Numbered from the stretch's first letter, positions 1-7,901 are shown. The stretch: 37,516 bases of DNA from Patescibacteria group bacterium (GCA_018062885.1 JAGORJ010000006.1:1-37516), one strand, 5' to 3'. Numbers and translations: made by a program. The notes: generated by a model from the letters alone, not told the origin.

Positions 1-715
1 AATTTTCTCCCAAATAACTCATGCGATCACGGTCAACTTGCTTGTGTTTAGTTTGGATACACAACAAAACATCCTGAGCTTGATCATCCTCAGAATTGAT
101 ATAATGAATATCATTGCTGGCAATCAGACCTAGGTTATATTGAGCGGCTAATTTTTTGAGACCAGTGTTGACTATAGCTTGCTCGGGAGCATTGAGACTT
201 TGGAGTTCCAAAAATAAATTATTGGGTCCAAAAATATCCAAAAGAATTTGTAGATTTTTTTCGGCTTGTTGATTTTGTCCGGCGCGAATATGACGAGCAA
301 GTGGTCCTGCTAGACAAGCAGTGGAGGCAATAATGCCATGACTATATTTTTTGAGAGTTTCCCAGTCAATGCGAGGCTTATAATAAAAACCTTCCAGGTG
401 GGCGATAGAGGTGAGTTTGAGTAAATTTTTGTAGCCCTCATTGTTTTCTGCAAGCAATATCAAGTGATATGGTTTTTCTTTGGGCTTTTTGTCACTTAAA
501 CTATTGGGAGCAACATAAGCTTCTACGCCAATAATCGGTTTAATGCCAGCTTTTTTGGCTTTTTGATAAAATTCTATTGCTCCTGCCATGACACCATGAT
601 CAGTCAAGGCTAGAGAATTCATGCCTTTGGCTTTGGCGGCATTAACTAGCTGGTCGATGGTAGCTAAACCGTCTAATAAACTATAGTGAGAATGAGTATG
701 CAGGTGGACAAACAT
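1..715 (-). CDS. dnaE: DNA polymerase III alpha subunit, N-terminal part (PHP domain), 3' end outside window
   Basis: The replicative DNA polymerase catalytic subunit; only the first 238 codons are visible and the gene runs off base 1. The protein starts MFVHLHTHSHYSLLDG, the classic PHP-domain HxH motif of DnaE, followed by ALTDHGVMAGAIEFY and KPIIGVEAYV, and later SNDIHYI, all in DnaE order. The PHP domain is a metal-dependent phosphoesterase or proofreading-like module; the polymerase core lies outside the window. The start is the ATG at 715-713, with no SD (A-rich upstream). A weak hairpin at 732-771 separates it from the small membrane-protein gene upstream. DnaE1 rather than PolC is favoured because PHP is at the very N-terminus with no exonuclease insertion seen so far. 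Confidence 0.95.
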   Translation of the reverse strand, partial: MFVHLHTHSHYSLLDGLATIDQLVNAAKAKGMNSLALTDHGVMAGAIEFYQKAKKAGIKPIIGVEAYVAPNSLSDKKPKEKPYHLILLAENNEGYKNLLKLTSIAHLEGFYYKPRIDWETLKKYSHGIIASTACLAGPLARHIRAGQNQQAEKNLQILLDIFGPNNLFLELQSLNAPEQAIVNTGLKKLAAQYNLGLIASNDIHYINSEDDQAQDVLLCIQTKHKQVDRDRMSYLGEN

Positions 716-731
716 TTTTTTGACTAAATTA

Positions 732-771
732 AAAACCCCGTAAGGATAAAGTTATTTTAGGTAGGGGTTTT
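732..771 (-). terminator. Weak intrinsic terminator-like hairpin
   Basis: AAAACCCC at 732-739 pairs with GGGGTTTT at 764-771 around a 24-base loop. Read on the minus strand it follows the small membrane-protein gene and ends in a short T tract. On the plus strand the T tract is longer, but no plus-strand gene ends here. The long loop makes the call tentative. Confidence 0.4.
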
Positions 772-780
772 GTTTTTGTT

Positions 781-1083
781 TTAATTAGAGTCTGTTTTTT
801 TGCGCGTAGTTTTTGTCTCTTTTTTGTTTTTGATCATTTCAATGATTTGTTGGCTACTTTTGAGTAAAATTGCTAGATAAGTGCCAGCGGAGCTAGTTTT
901 TTCTTTTATTTTATTAGCCAAATTTGTGATCGCCTCAGCGGCGCGATTGAAACCGCTCATCATTTGATTTACTTGTTGCAAAGTTTTGCCTACTTGATAC
1001 AAGACCCAAGATAGCCAAATGGCTAAGGTAAAAATTGATAGACCTAAAAGTAAATTTAAAATGTCTTTTGAAGTTTCAAACAT
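781..1083 (-). CDS. Small one-helix membrane protein, unknown function
   Basis: A 100-residue protein with one hydrophobic helix at about residues 9-30, followed by an amphipathic region (about 35-85, likely helical or coiled coil) and a Lys/Thr-rich tail. This layout (N-terminal anchor plus coiled segment) resembles DUF948-type small proteins, but I see no diagnostic motif and assign no function. It lies 65 bases upstream of dnaE on the same strand. A TATAAT at 1121-1116 (minus) gives a plausible promoter with a leader of about 25 nt; there is no SD before the ATG. Confidence 0.7.
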   Translation of the reverse strand: MFETSKDILNLLLGLSIFTLAIWLSWVLYQVGKTLQQVNQMMSGFNRAAEAITNLANKIKEKTSSAGTYLAILLKSSQQIIEMIKNKKETKTTRKKTDSN

Positions 1084-1115
1084 ATTTTTATTTTTTGTTT
1101 AATCAAAGTACTTGT

Positions 1116-1121
1116 ATTATA
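1116..1121 (-). promoter_or_regulatory. -10 element for the small membrane-protein gene
   Basis: A perfect TATAAT on the minus strand, preceded directly by TG, 32 bases before the ATG at 1083. No clear -35 was found at 17 bases. Confidence 0.45.
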
Positions 1122-1140
1122 CAGTATTTTTTTGAAAAAT

Positions 1141-1172
1141 AAAAGCGCCGCAAAGAGCTACTTATTGGCGCC
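1141..1172 (-). terminator. Intrinsic terminator after the 1190-1360 gene
   Basis: On the minus strand GCGCC pairs with GGCGC, with an inner AAG/CTT pairing, followed by TTTTATTTTT. It lies directly after the TAG at 1192-1190, so the small gene has a complete transcription unit. Confidence 0.65.
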
Positions 1173-1189
1173 GAGATGCAGTTTGTTGT

Positions 1190-1360
1190 CTATTTACCGC
1201 GATATAAAGCTGCAAGCAACTTATTGTTGTTTTGAATACAACTGATTAATACGCGACGATCATTGTAATCAGTACATTGTTTGAGCTCTAAGTTGAGCTC
1301 CTGGTTACTTTTTTCTAGACTTTCGACTGCTTCGATTCAGGTGGGTGTTTGATACTGCAT
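1190..1360 (-). pseudogene. Small gene with full expression signals but an in-frame TGA at codon 8
   Basis: The start ATG (1360-1358) has a strong SD, AAGGAGA, seven bases upstream. The frame reads MQYQTPT, then TGA at 1339-1337, then IEAVESLEKSNQELNLELKQ and on to a TAG at 1192-1190, giving 56 residues if the TGA is read. The part after the TGA has no ATG, GTG or TTG near its start, so it cannot easily be an independent gene. Promoter, SD and terminator flank it exactly. No family was recognised; the middle is a likely amphipathic helix. Options are a recent nonsense mutation (for example TGG to TGA), readthrough, a sequencing error, or a 7-residue leader peptide. The standard code elsewhere argues against general UGA recoding. 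Confidence 0.6.
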
Positions 1361-1408
1361 AGACAGTTCTCCTTATTTAATGGATGTGAAAAAGACCGAT
1401 ATAATATA

Positions 1409-1437
1409 TTAATAAGATATTTTTGCTTTTTAGTCAA
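1409..1437 (-). promoter_or_regulatory. Sigma70-type promoter for the 1190-1360 gene
   Basis: On the minus strand TTGACT (1437-1432) and TATTAA (1414-1409) are separated by exactly 17 bases. Transcription would start near 1402, giving a leader of about 42 nt that includes the SD. Confidence 0.65.
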
Positions 1438-1481
1438 GTTTTGCTGAATTTTTTAGGCTAGCAGAATTTGTTTCTTTGGGT

Positions 1482-1487
1482 TATAAT
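1482..1487 (+). promoter_or_regulatory. -10 element placing the start site on the ATG of the 1494 gene
   Basis: TATAAT lies exactly six bases before the ATG at 1494, so the predicted transcript starts at or next to the start codon (leaderless). No good -35 is visible. Confidence 0.55.
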
Positions 1488-1493
1488 ATAAGC

Positions 1494-2369
1494 ATGATAG
1501 AAGAAGATTTGGTCAGCGATAAAGATTTGGAAAGAGGCTATTGGTGGCTGACACACAAAACTTTGTTAAACAAAGCTGGGCTTTTTATAGCTTTATTGGC
1601 TTTGCTTTTTTTGTATATTTTTTTGTTAGCCAAAGTCACGCATTATTTTAGTTTGCCTACTTTAGATAAATTTGCTGAAGCAGCTAATCAAAGTTTTGAT
1701 TGGCAAACATATCATCAAGAGCGCAAGCCACAAACATTGGTTTTGGGTCGAGTAGACATCATTCCAGTGTCAGGCTCTTTGTACAATTTAGCCGCCGTAG
1801 TCAAAAATCCAAATCCAGACTGGTCAGTCAGCTCTTTAGTTTATCGTTTTGTGATAAACGGTGAAGCACAAGCAGAGCAGACGACTTTTGTAAATCCTTT
1901 GCAAGATAAATTTTTATTAAGTTTGGGTTTAAATATCCAGGGTCCCGTGAAGACGGCTGACTTGCAGGTGATTGACATTGCTTGGCGTCGTTTTGAAAAT
2001 GATTTGATCGATTTGGATTGGCAAATTTCTCCTGCTAAATATCAGGGACCAAGTGTGATCACCGTCAAAGAAGAAAGAGTAGAAATTCCTGCTCGCGTCA
2101 CTTGGCAAGCCCAAAATTTATCTTTGTATAATCTCTGGGAAACAAATTGGCAGATAGCCTTGTACAACCTAGATCGTTTGGTGGGGATCAATCAAATTCA
2201 AAGCAACACTTGGCAATCATTAGAAAGTCGTGACCTAGAGGCAGTGTGGCTAAATTCTTTGCCTAATATCACCAAAATAGAAGTCAAGGCAGATGTTGAT
2301 TTGCTTTCTAGTGAAAATATTCAAGCAAACAGTCTCAATAGTGAGGAAAATAATCTAAATAACAGGTAG
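1494..2369 (+). CDS. Membrane-anchored protein of unknown function upstream of rodA
   Basis: The ATG at 1494 (MIEEDLVSDKDLERGYWW) is preferred over the upstream TTG at 1476 because a TATAAT box overlaps the region before it. The 291-residue product has one strong transmembrane helix at about residues 28-50 and a long, probably extracytoplasmic, beta-rich part. The segment VVKNPNPDWSVSSLVYRFVI recalls LEA/FxLYD-type beta-sandwich domains that act on the cell surface, but this is a pattern impression only. The gene is three bases upstream of rodA and probably shares its transcript, which suggests a cell-envelope role. The function is unknown. Confidence 0.75.
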   Translation: MIEEDLVSDKDLERGYWWLTHKTLLNKAGLFIALLALLFLYIFLLAKVTHYFSLPTLDKFAEAANQSFDWQTYHQERKPQTLVLGRVDIIPVSGSLYNLAAVVKNPNPDWSVSSLVYRFVINGEAQAEQTTFVNPLQDKFLLSLGLNIQGPVKTADLQVIDIAWRRFENDLIDLDWQISPAKYQGPSVITVKEERVEIPARVTWQAQNLSLYNLWETNWQIALYNLDRLVGINQIQSNTWQSLESRDLEAVWLNSLPNITKIEVKADVDLLSSENIQANSLNSEENNLNNR

Positions 2370-2372
2370 CTT

Positions 2373-3467
2373 ATGAGAAGACTTTGGGTGAATTGGCGAA
2401 AGCTTGATTGGTTTTTATTTTTGGCAGTTATTATTTTATTGTTACTTAGCTGTAGTATTTTGTATAGTTTGAATTTAAATATAGAAAATAGTACTTTTGT
2501 AGTATTTAAAAAACAAATATTTTTTGTTTTTTCTGGGCTCGCTTTATTCTTTCTTTTTGCTAAATTAAATTACAGTCTTTGGTCAACTTATTCAAAGGTG
2601 ATTTTTTTTGTCTTTATTTTAGCTTTAGTTTTGGTCTTGGTTTTTGGTACGCAGGTCAAAGGTACAACCGGTTGGTTGAGGCTTGGTCCTTTGGGTGTTC
2701 AGCCGGTAGAGTTTGCCAAAATTGCTTTGATTATTTTTTTGGCACGCTATTTTTCTCTCAATGCTCAAGATTTCAAATTGTTTAGACATATCTTTTTTTC
2801 TGGGCTCGCTACTTTTGTGTTTGTGGCCTTGGTGATGTTGCAGCCGGATTTGGGCTCGGCCTTAGTCTTGCTTGGTACTTGGGTGATAATGCTTTTGTTT
2901 ACTGGTATTCAAAAAAAACATTTGCTCTGGCTGACTAGTTCTTTTGTGCTGGTTTCAACTTTGGCCTGGTTTTGGCTTTTGAAGCCTTATCAAAAAGATA
3001 GAATTTTGACTTTTATCAATCCTAGTTTAGATCCCATGGGTTCAGGCTACAATGTGATTCAGTCTATGATTGCCGTTGGCTCTGGTCAGCTGACGGGTCG
3101 TGGTTTGGCTCTAGGCTCGCAGAGTAATTTGCATTTCTTACCAGAGCCTGGTACGGACTTTATTTTTTCAGTGATTGCGGAAAATCTTGGTTTTTTGGGA
3201 GTTACTCTGGTTTTGGCTTTATTTACTTTTATTTTTTATCGTTTATTATTGATCATGCGCAAAAGTCAGGACAATTTTGCCGGCTACTTTATTTTGGGAG
3301 TAGTCGCTATGTTGCTAGTGCAATTGTTTATCAATATCGGTATGAATATGGGCATTTCCCCGGTGACTGGTATTCCTTTGCCATTGCTTTCAGCTGGTGG
3401 TAGCTCTATTTGGGCTATTATGATTGCCCTGGGGATTGCGCAAAACATTAAAATCCGCAGCACTTAG
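2373..3467 (+). CDS. rodA: Peptidoglycan glycosyltransferase RodA/FtsW (SEDS family)
   Basis: A 364-residue polytopic membrane protein with about ten hydrophobic helices. SEDS signatures are in order: GTTGWLRLGPLGVQPVEFAK (residues 97-116), the LPEPGTDFIFSVIAENLG stretch (256-273) that carries the conserved Asp at 262, and GISPVTGIPLPLLSAGGSS (327-345). SEDS proteins polymerise lipid II into glycan strands with a partner class B PBP, which is not in this window. The loop sequence is closer to RodA (elongation) than to FtsW, but in reduced genomes one SEDS protein may serve both jobs. A hairpin overlaps the stop codon. Confidence 0.93.
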   Translation: MRRLWVNWRKLDWFLFLAVIILLLLSCSILYSLNLNIENSTFVVFKKQIFFVFSGLALFFLFAKLNYSLWSTYSKVIFFVFILALVLVLVFGTQVKGTTGWLRLGPLGVQPVEFAKIALIIFLARYFSLNAQDFKLFRHIFFSGLATFVFVALVMLQPDLGSALVLLGTWVIMLLFTGIQKKHLLWLTSSFVLVSTLAWFWLLKPYQKDRILTFINPSLDPMGSGYNVIQSMIAVGSGQLTGRGLALGSQSNLHFLPEPGTDFIFSVIAENLGFLGVTLVLALFTFIFYRLLLIMRKSQDNFAGYFILGVVAMLLVQLFINIGMNMGISPVTGIPLPLLSAGGSSIWAIMIALGIAQNIKIRST

Positions 3468-3474
3468 TCTGCGG
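3455..3474 (+). terminator. Hairpin overlapping the rodA stop codon
   Basis: CCGCAG (3455-3460) pairs with CTGCGG (3469-3474) around an 8-base loop containing the TAG. The following TTGACTTTATTTTTT is T-rich but interrupted and also holds the -35 of the next promoter. Confidence 0.5.
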
Positions 3475-3503
3475 TTGACTTTATTTTTTGTTTATGCTTA
3501 AAT
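3475..3503 (+). promoter_or_regulatory. Promoter for rplY
   Basis: TTGACT (3475-3480), 17 bases, TTAAAT (3498-3503), with an extended -10 TGC at 3495-3497. The leader to the ATG at 3553 would be about 40 nt, without a clear SD. Confidence 0.6.
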
Positions 3504-3552
3504 ATAGCCACTTTAAGTTTATCTAAGAAGTTTATTAAATTCTAAAAATCCT

Positions 3553-4185
3553 ATGTCTTTTGTATTAGAAGCTAAAACTCGTGAAATTGGCAAAGCTAGC
3601 CTTTTGAATGAATTGAGAAAAAATAGTCGTGTTCCAGCGATTGTTTATGGTTTTGCTAATGATTCACAAGCTATTTCTGTGGACTATAATGCCGTATTAA
3701 AGATTTTGAAAGAAGCTGGTACCAGTCATGTAGTGACATTGCAGATTGATGGTCAAGAAAAGCAAGTAATTGTCAAATCTTTTGACCAAGATCCAGTCAC
3801 CGACAAAATTACTCATGTTGACTTGATGTTGATGGTAGCTGATAGACCGGTGACCACCGTTGTGCCTTTGGCTTTTGTAGGCGTTTCCAAAGCTGTTAAA
3901 GAATTGGGCGCTAAGTTAGAAACAAAAAATCAACAAGTAACAGTCAAATGTTTACCAGCTGATTTACCAGCCAGTTTAGAAATAGATTTAAATACTTTGA
4001 CAACGCTTGGTCAGACTATTTTAGTCAAAGATATTCCAGTTTCTGAAAAAGTAAGTATTTTAAATAATCCTAATGATCCAGTTATTTCCGTCAAGATGCC
4101 TAAGAGAGCTAGAGTAGAGGCAGCTGCGGTAGTTGCTGCTCCAGTTGAAGAAAAGAAGCCAGAAGCAAAATCAGACAAGAAATAA
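3553..4185 (+). CDS. rplY: 50S ribosomal protein L25 (TL5/CTC type)
   Basis: A 210-residue two-domain bL25. The N-terminal 5S rRNA-binding domain is at about residues 3-92 (LEAKTREIGKASLLNELRK, VPAIVYGF, then HVDLMLM). The C-terminal beta domain of the CTC form follows at about 95-185 (VPLAFVGVSKAVKELGAKLE), and the end is an Ala/Val/Glu/Lys-rich low-complexity tail. Its stop overlaps the next start by one base (TAATG), so the two genes are translationally coupled. The length matches the long L25 form rather than the short E. coli form. Confidence 0.95.
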   Translation: MSFVLEAKTREIGKASLLNELRKNSRVPAIVYGFANDSQAISVDYNAVLKILKEAGTSHVVTLQIDGQEKQVIVKSFDQDPVTDKITHVDLMLMVADRPVTTVVPLAFVGVSKAVKELGAKLETKNQQVTVKCLPADLPASLEIDLNTLTTLGQTILVKDIPVSEKVSILNNPNDPVISVKMPKRARVEAAAVVAAPVEEKKPEAKSDKK

Positions 4186-5219
4186 TGTTGAGATTGTCAA
4201 ATAAACAATTTTTAATAATAGCTGCTATTTTGATGGCAGTTATTTTTATTAGTTTAAGTATTTGGTTTTATTTACAAAATAAAAATAGTAGCCTGGAAGT
4301 GGAAAATGCGACTTTATCTTTGGAAAATACCGAGACTGCCTTGAGACATCCTTTGAGTGGTCATAAAATTTCTGCTACTCAGTTTGATTTTTTCCCGGTC
4401 AGCGTCATGATTGACAATGGCTATGATATTTCTTATTTTGCTGGCTTAGATAAAGCACATATCGTTTATGAAGCTTTAGTTGAAGCTAATATTACAAGAA
4501 TCTTGGCTATTTTTGATAGTCAAACTGAGCTAGAAAAAATCGGTCCAGTCAGGTCAGCTCGGAGTTATTTTATGGATTGGGCTCAAGAGTACGGAGGTGC
4601 TTATTTACATGTTGGTGGTAGTCCACAGGCTTTGGCTGTGATAGATGATTATGATTTTATTCACATTGATCAGATTGGCTCTGGGCAAATTTATTTTGAT
4701 CGTGACGAAAGCTTAGATGCACCGCACAATGTTTTTACAAATTCCAAACATATTTCTCGTTTAAAAGAATGGAAACAAATAGCTACTACTAGTGTTGATT
4801 TTTTGCCTTGGAATTTTGTGGATATCAAAGATAATAATTTGCCCGATCCACCAAATTTTATAGTTAATTTTTCTAGTGAAAATTATCAAGTAGAGTGGAG
4901 ATATAGTCAAAGTTTGAGAGTTTATCAACGTTGGCGTAATCAAGAAAAACAAATTTCTGACAAAGGCGAACAGCTGAAAGCTGATAATGTCATCATTCAA
5001 ATAGCTCCAAGTACTTTGATAGACGCCGAAAGACGAGCGATAGACACAGAGTCTGGTGGTGAGCTGATTGTTTATAATTGCTTTGGTAAAAACACGGGCA
5101 CTTGGGAGAAAAATGGACAGCGTACTGAGTTTTTTGATAGCAATCATCAGCCAATGGCTTTGATTCCTGGGCAAACTTGGATAGAAGTAGTGGATAGTGC
5201 AGAAAAAGTTTTGGAATAA
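4185..5219 (+). CDS. DUF3048 (YerB-like) membrane-anchored protein
   Basis: A 344-residue protein with an uncleaved-looking N-terminal helix (about residues 8-28) and a large extracytoplasmic domain. The DUF3048 pattern is clear: HPLSGHK, PVSVMIDN, GLDKAHIVYEALVEANITR, KIGPVRSARSYF and APHNVFTN. The C-terminal PGQTWIEVV matches the second DUF3048 half. Proteins of this family (YerB of Bacillus) are surface lipoproteins of poorly known role. No lipobox Cys is visible here, so it is held by the helix instead. The gene overlaps rplY by one base. A hairpin with one mismatch follows the stop. Confidence 0.88.
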   Translation: MLRLSNKQFLIIAAILMAVIFISLSIWFYLQNKNSSLEVENATLSLENTETALRHPLSGHKISATQFDFFPVSVMIDNGYDISYFAGLDKAHIVYEALVEANITRILAIFDSQTELEKIGPVRSARSYFMDWAQEYGGAYLHVGGSPQALAVIDDYDFIHIDQIGSGQIYFDRDESLDAPHNVFTNSKHISRLKEWKQIATTSVDFLPWNFVDIKDNNLPDPPNFIVNFSSENYQVEWRYSQSLRVYQRWRNQEKQISDKGEQLKADNVIIQIAPSTLIDAERRAIDTESGGELIVYNCFGKNTGTWEKNGQRTEFFDSNHQPMALIPGQTWIEVVDSAEKVLE

Positions 5220-5226
5220 GCAGCTA

Positions 5227-5255
5227 TTGACTTATTTTTTGAAAAAGCCTCTAAT
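5227..5255 (+). promoter_or_regulatory. Promoter of the 5316 small gene, overlapping a hairpin
   Basis: TTGACT (5227-5232), 17 bases, TCTAAT (5250-5255). The -10 lies inside the left arm of a hairpin (5243-5255 with 5259-5271, one mismatch) that probably terminates the upstream gene. Confidence 0.5.
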
Positions 5256-5271
5256 TAAATTAGAAGCTTTT
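5243..5271 (+). terminator. Probable terminator after the DUF3048 gene
   Basis: An inverted repeat centred on TCTAAT-TAA-ATTAGA extends through AAAAGC/GCTTTT with one mismatch. The T tract is short. Confidence 0.5.
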
Positions 5272-5315
5272 AAAACATGCACATTGCACTTATTAGCCTA
5301 GAAGGGAGGGCTATC

Positions 5316-5582
5316 ATGAAAGCGAATAATCGAGCGGAGCTTAGGAGTTTACTAGCATCTATTCTTCGTGAAATGCCAGATGAGCGTGGCTTCAAGATCT
5401 TTGATGCGGCTCGTCAGCATTTTCTCAAGAAGCACATGACTAGTGTGGAGGCTGTTACCTACATAATCTCTAATCTCAGTGTAGAGGTTCGTAGGGACAA
5501 AGTGGAAATTCACGCCTTGCTGGATGGTGATGACAATGAGAAGATCTGTCAGGATTTCCTCAACTCCGAGCTTCGTGGCTAG
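5316..5582 (+). CDS. Small soluble protein of unknown function, strong SD
   Basis: The ATG at 5316 is chosen over the in-frame ATG at 5277 because GGGAGG ends six bases before it. The 88-residue product (MKANNRAELRSLLASILREM...) is charged, with no membrane segment, and is probably helical with a short strand pair (VEVRRDKVEIHALL). No family was recognised. It is monocistronic: promoter at 5227-5255 and terminator at 5603-5634. Its codon use is less AT-biased than the flanking genes, and like the gene at 1190-1360 it uses a canonical SD where most genes here have none. Confidence 0.7.
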   Translation: MKANNRAELRSLLASILREMPDERGFKIFDAARQHFLKKHMTSVEAVTYIISNLSVEVRRDKVEIHALLDGDDNEKICQDFLNSELRG

Positions 5583-5603
5583 CGGCTTTTCTGGGAGACA
5601 ATG

Positions 5604-5640
5604 TGAGACTCGTTTTGCCTTTGGGTGAGCGGGTCTTTAT
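5604..5640 (+). terminator. Intrinsic terminator of the 5316 gene
   Basis: GACTCG pairs with CGGGTC (one G-T pair), flanked by an A-T pair, then TTTATTTTT. It lies between two convergent genes, at the 3' end of prmC. Confidence 0.65.
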
Positions 5641-6458
5641 TTTTGAGAAATTTTCACTAAACGATTTTTTCCGGCTAAATCAGCTAAAATCTCTACGCTA
5701 CTTTGGGGTAAATATTTTTGTATGAGTGGGATAATTTTTTTGTCTTGCTCAGGGTCAATTTCTAGTAAAATTAAAAAATTTTTATTCAAATGAGATTTGA
5801 TTTGACTCAATAATCTTTGATAATGATCTAAGCCTTCTTTGCCTGAGACCAAAGCATTTTTTGGTTCATGTTTGAGGCTTGGTTCTGACATTTGTTGGCG
5901 GCTTAGATAGGGGAGATTAGCTAAAACTAAATCAAATTTTTGCGACTTAAGTTTCTTAAACAAATCAGAAGCTAAAAATTTTATTTTTACTTTATTTTTT
6001 CGGGCATTAGTTTTGGCGACTTTCAAAGCATCTTTGGAAATATCAGTCGCTAAATAATTATGATCTGGATTATTTTTAGCCAGAGAAATAGCCAAACAGC
6101 CAGAGCCAGTGCCTAGATCCAAAACATTGAGCTTTTTTTTATCGCCTAAATACGCCAAAGCTTGCTCTACTAATATTTCAGTATCTGGGCGAGGAATAAG
6201 AACATGCTGATTAACAAAGAATTTTAAGTTATAAAATTCTTTAGTTTTTTTCAAATAAGCTAAGGGCCAATGATTTAATCTTTGGCGGTATAATTTAGCA
6301 AATTTTTTTTGGCAGGAGACGGGGATTGTTTTTTCAGGATATGTATAGAGATAATTGAGATTTTTGTGGAGCGCCAAAGCCAAAAGCTGATCAATTTCAT
6401 TATTGTCTAGTTTTTTGTCAGCGAGGTAGTATTTTTGTAGTACTTGCTTAATAGTCAT
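5637..6458 (-). CDS. prmC: Peptide chain release factor N5-glutamine methyltransferase
   Basis: This enzyme methylates the Gln of the GGQ motif of release factors using S-adenosylmethionine. Its 273 residues show a helical N-terminal substrate domain (about 1-80), the SAM-binding loop DLGTGSGCLAIS (114-125), the acidic DIS after it, and ANLPYLS (180-186). The last is the family's NPPY catalytic motif with Leu in place of the first Pro (NLPY). It lies directly downstream of its substrate gene prfA (stop and start adjacent, no gap), so the two are co-transcribed. Confidence 0.94.
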   Translation of the reverse strand: MTIKQVLQKYYLADKKLDNNEIDQLLALALHKNLNYLYTYPEKTIPVSCQKKFAKLYRQRLNHWPLAYLKKTKEFYNLKFFVNQHVLIPRPDTEILVEQALAYLGDKKKLNVLDLGTGSGCLAISLAKNNPDHNYLATDISKDALKVAKTNARKNKVKIKFLASDLFKKLKSQKFDLVLANLPYLSRQQMSEPSLKHEPKNALVSGKEGLDHYQRLLSQIKSHLNKNFLILLEIDPEQDKKIIPLIQKYLPQSSVEILADLAGKNRLVKISQK

Positions 6459-7511
6459 TTAAGCGTTTTGTCGGCTAGCTTTTTGTAGCTCTTTAATAAT
6501 ATCTAGTAAATCTCCATCAAGCACTTTGTATAAATTGTGCACTGTCAGTTTGATGCGGTGGTCAGTTAGTCTATCTTGAGGGAAATTATAAGTACGAATT
6601 TTTTCACTACGGTCACCAGAGCCGATTTGATTTTTACGGGTGGCTGATTCTGCGGCCATTTTTTGCTCTTCTAAGTTTGCCAGAATTCTAGAGCGTAAAA
6701 TTTGCATAGCTTTGAGGCGATTTTGAGTTTGACTCTTTTCGTCCTGACAGCTTACCACCGTGTTGGTGGGGATATGAGTGACACGCACAGCTGAATACGT
6801 TGTGTTGACTGACTGTCCGCCGTTGCCAGAAGCCATAAAGGTGTCTATGCGCAAATCTTTAGCTTCAATTACCAAGTCTATTTCTTCTGCTTCAGGTAAG
6901 ACGGCGACCGTGGCAGCGGAAGTATGAACACGACCAGCCTTTTCGGTTTCTGGTACACGCTGAACTCTATGGACGCCACTTTCAAATTTGAAAAATTTGT
7001 AAGCATTTTCTCCAGTGACTTCGGCCAAAACTTCTTTGAAGCCACCAATTTCTGTGCGACTTTGAGAAAGGATTTTTAGTTTAAAATTCATCAGTTCGGA
7101 AAAACGAGAATACATTCTCAAAAGATCAGCGGCAAACAAACCAGATTCGTCACCACCAGTGCCGGCTCTGATTTCCAAAATAATATTTTTGTGGTCATTG
7201 GGATCAGCAGGGCTCATTAAGTCATGAAGCTCTTCTTGAGTGAGGTTGATTTGGTTTTCCAAATCTATTAGCTCCTCTTGGCTTAAGCTGATAATCTCTG
7301 GATCAGTTTCGGTACTGAGGAGATTTTTGGTCGCCCCCAAGTCATATTGGAGCTTTTCTAGTTTTTGGTTGGTCACCATGATGCTTTTGAGCTCATTGTA
7401 TCTTTTTCCGACCACGGCCATTTTTTTACTATCAGAAAGAACTTCTGATTTTTGTAGATCAGCTTCGACTTGAGCAAATTCTTCTTTTAGTTTGTTGATT
7501 GTTTCTGACAT
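6459..7511 (-). CDS. prfA: Peptide chain release factor 1
   Basis: RF1 terminates translation at UAA and UAG. Of its 350 residues, 187-189 are PET, the PxT codon-reading motif in [13 protein letters not shown] is at 231-233 in [11 protein letters not shown], where the usual His after GGQ is Ser. The PxT motif and the RF1-type [12 protein letters not shown] separate it from RF2 (SPF motif). It heads a prfA-prmC operon. An extended -10 (TGC TATAAT) sits six bases before the ATG, so the message is probably leaderless. No RF2 gene is in this window. Confidence 0.96.
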   Translation of the reverse strand: MSETINKLKEEFAQVEADLQKSEVLSDSKKMAVVGKRYNELKSIMVTNQKLEKLQYDLGATKNLLSTETDPEIISLSQEELIDLENQINLTQEELHDLMSPADPNDHKNIILEIRAGTGGDESGLFAADLLRMYSRFSELMNFKLKILSQSRTEIGGFKEVLAEVTGENAYKFFKFESGVHRVQRVPETEKAGRVHTSAATVAVLPEAEEIDLVIEAKDLRIDTFMASGNGGQSVNTTYSAVRVTHIPTNTVVSCQDEKSQTQNRLKAMQILRSRILANLEEQKMAAESATRKNQIGSGDRSEKIRTYNFPQDRLTDHRIKLTVHNLYKVLDGDLLDIIKELQKASRQNA

Positions 7512-7517
7512 AGTTTT

Positions 7518-7526
7518 ATTATAGCA
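7518..7526 (-). promoter_or_regulatory. Extended -10 promoter of prfA, leaderless geometry
   Basis: On the minus strand TGCTATAAT occupies 7526-7518 and is followed by six bases and then the ATG at 7511. Confidence 0.65.
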
Positions 7527-7541
7527 AGATTTTTAGTAAAC

Positions 7542-7570
7542 AAAAAACTCTTAAAAGTTAAGAGTTTTTT
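7542..7570 (-). terminator. Intrinsic terminator of rpmE
   Basis: A perfect 13-bp stem, AAAAAACTCTTAA (7542-7554) with its complement (7558-7570), loop of three bases. It lies downstream of rpmE and upstream of the prfA promoter. The A and T arms supply the T tract in either direction. Confidence 0.85.
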
Positions 7571-7586
7571 AATTAATATAAAAAGG

Positions 7587-7901
7587 TTATTTGTTTGACT
7601 CAATTTCTGCCTTGATTTTAGCTTTTTCTTTTTCAGTTTTTCTGACAGCAGCACGTTTCTTTTTGTCAGCCTTACCTTTACGGACAACGCTGGTTTTCTT
7701 TTGTAAGTCTTGTTGTTTTTTGAAACGATCAACACGACCGGCAGTGTCAACTAATTTTTCTTTGCCAGTATAAAAAGGATGACAAGCAGAACAGATTTCT
7801 ACATGGATTTCCTTTTGGGTTGAGCCAATTTTATGAATAGCACCACAAACGCAAACAATTTGTGCATCAGCATGGTATTCTGGATGGATATCTTTTTTCA
7901 T
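7587..7901 (-). CDS. rpmE: 50S ribosomal protein L31, zinc-binding form with basic tail
   Basis: A 104-residue bL31. Cys17 and Cys19 (CVCG) with Cys37 and Cys40 (CSAC) form the zinc site of the C+ type. [20 protein letters not shown] is the family signature. The core ends at about residue 60 and is followed by a 40-residue Lys/Arg-rich extension not found in E. coli L31. It is transcribed alone from a good promoter (TTGACT, 17 bases, TATTCT) and ends at a strong terminator. Confidence 0.95.
   Translation of the reverse strand: MKKDIHPEYHADAQIVCVCGAIHKIGSTQKEIHVEICSACHPFYTGKEKLVDTAGRVDRFKKQQDLQKKTSVVRKGKADKKKRAAVRKTEKEKAKIKAEIESNK

Noticed and set aside
1283-1300. The GAGCTC hairpin as a selenocysteine insertion element
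   Set aside because: It starts 36 bases after the TGA, farther than usual for bacterial elements, and no selenocysteine genes are seen.
5277-5315. Upstream ATG as the start of the small gene at 5316
   Set aside because: No SD precedes it, while GGGAGG is placed six bases before 5316.
7487-7750. Minus-strand reading frame overlapping rpmE and prfA
   Set aside because: It is a frame shadow of rpmE's Lys-rich tail and runs across the terminator and the prfA promoter.
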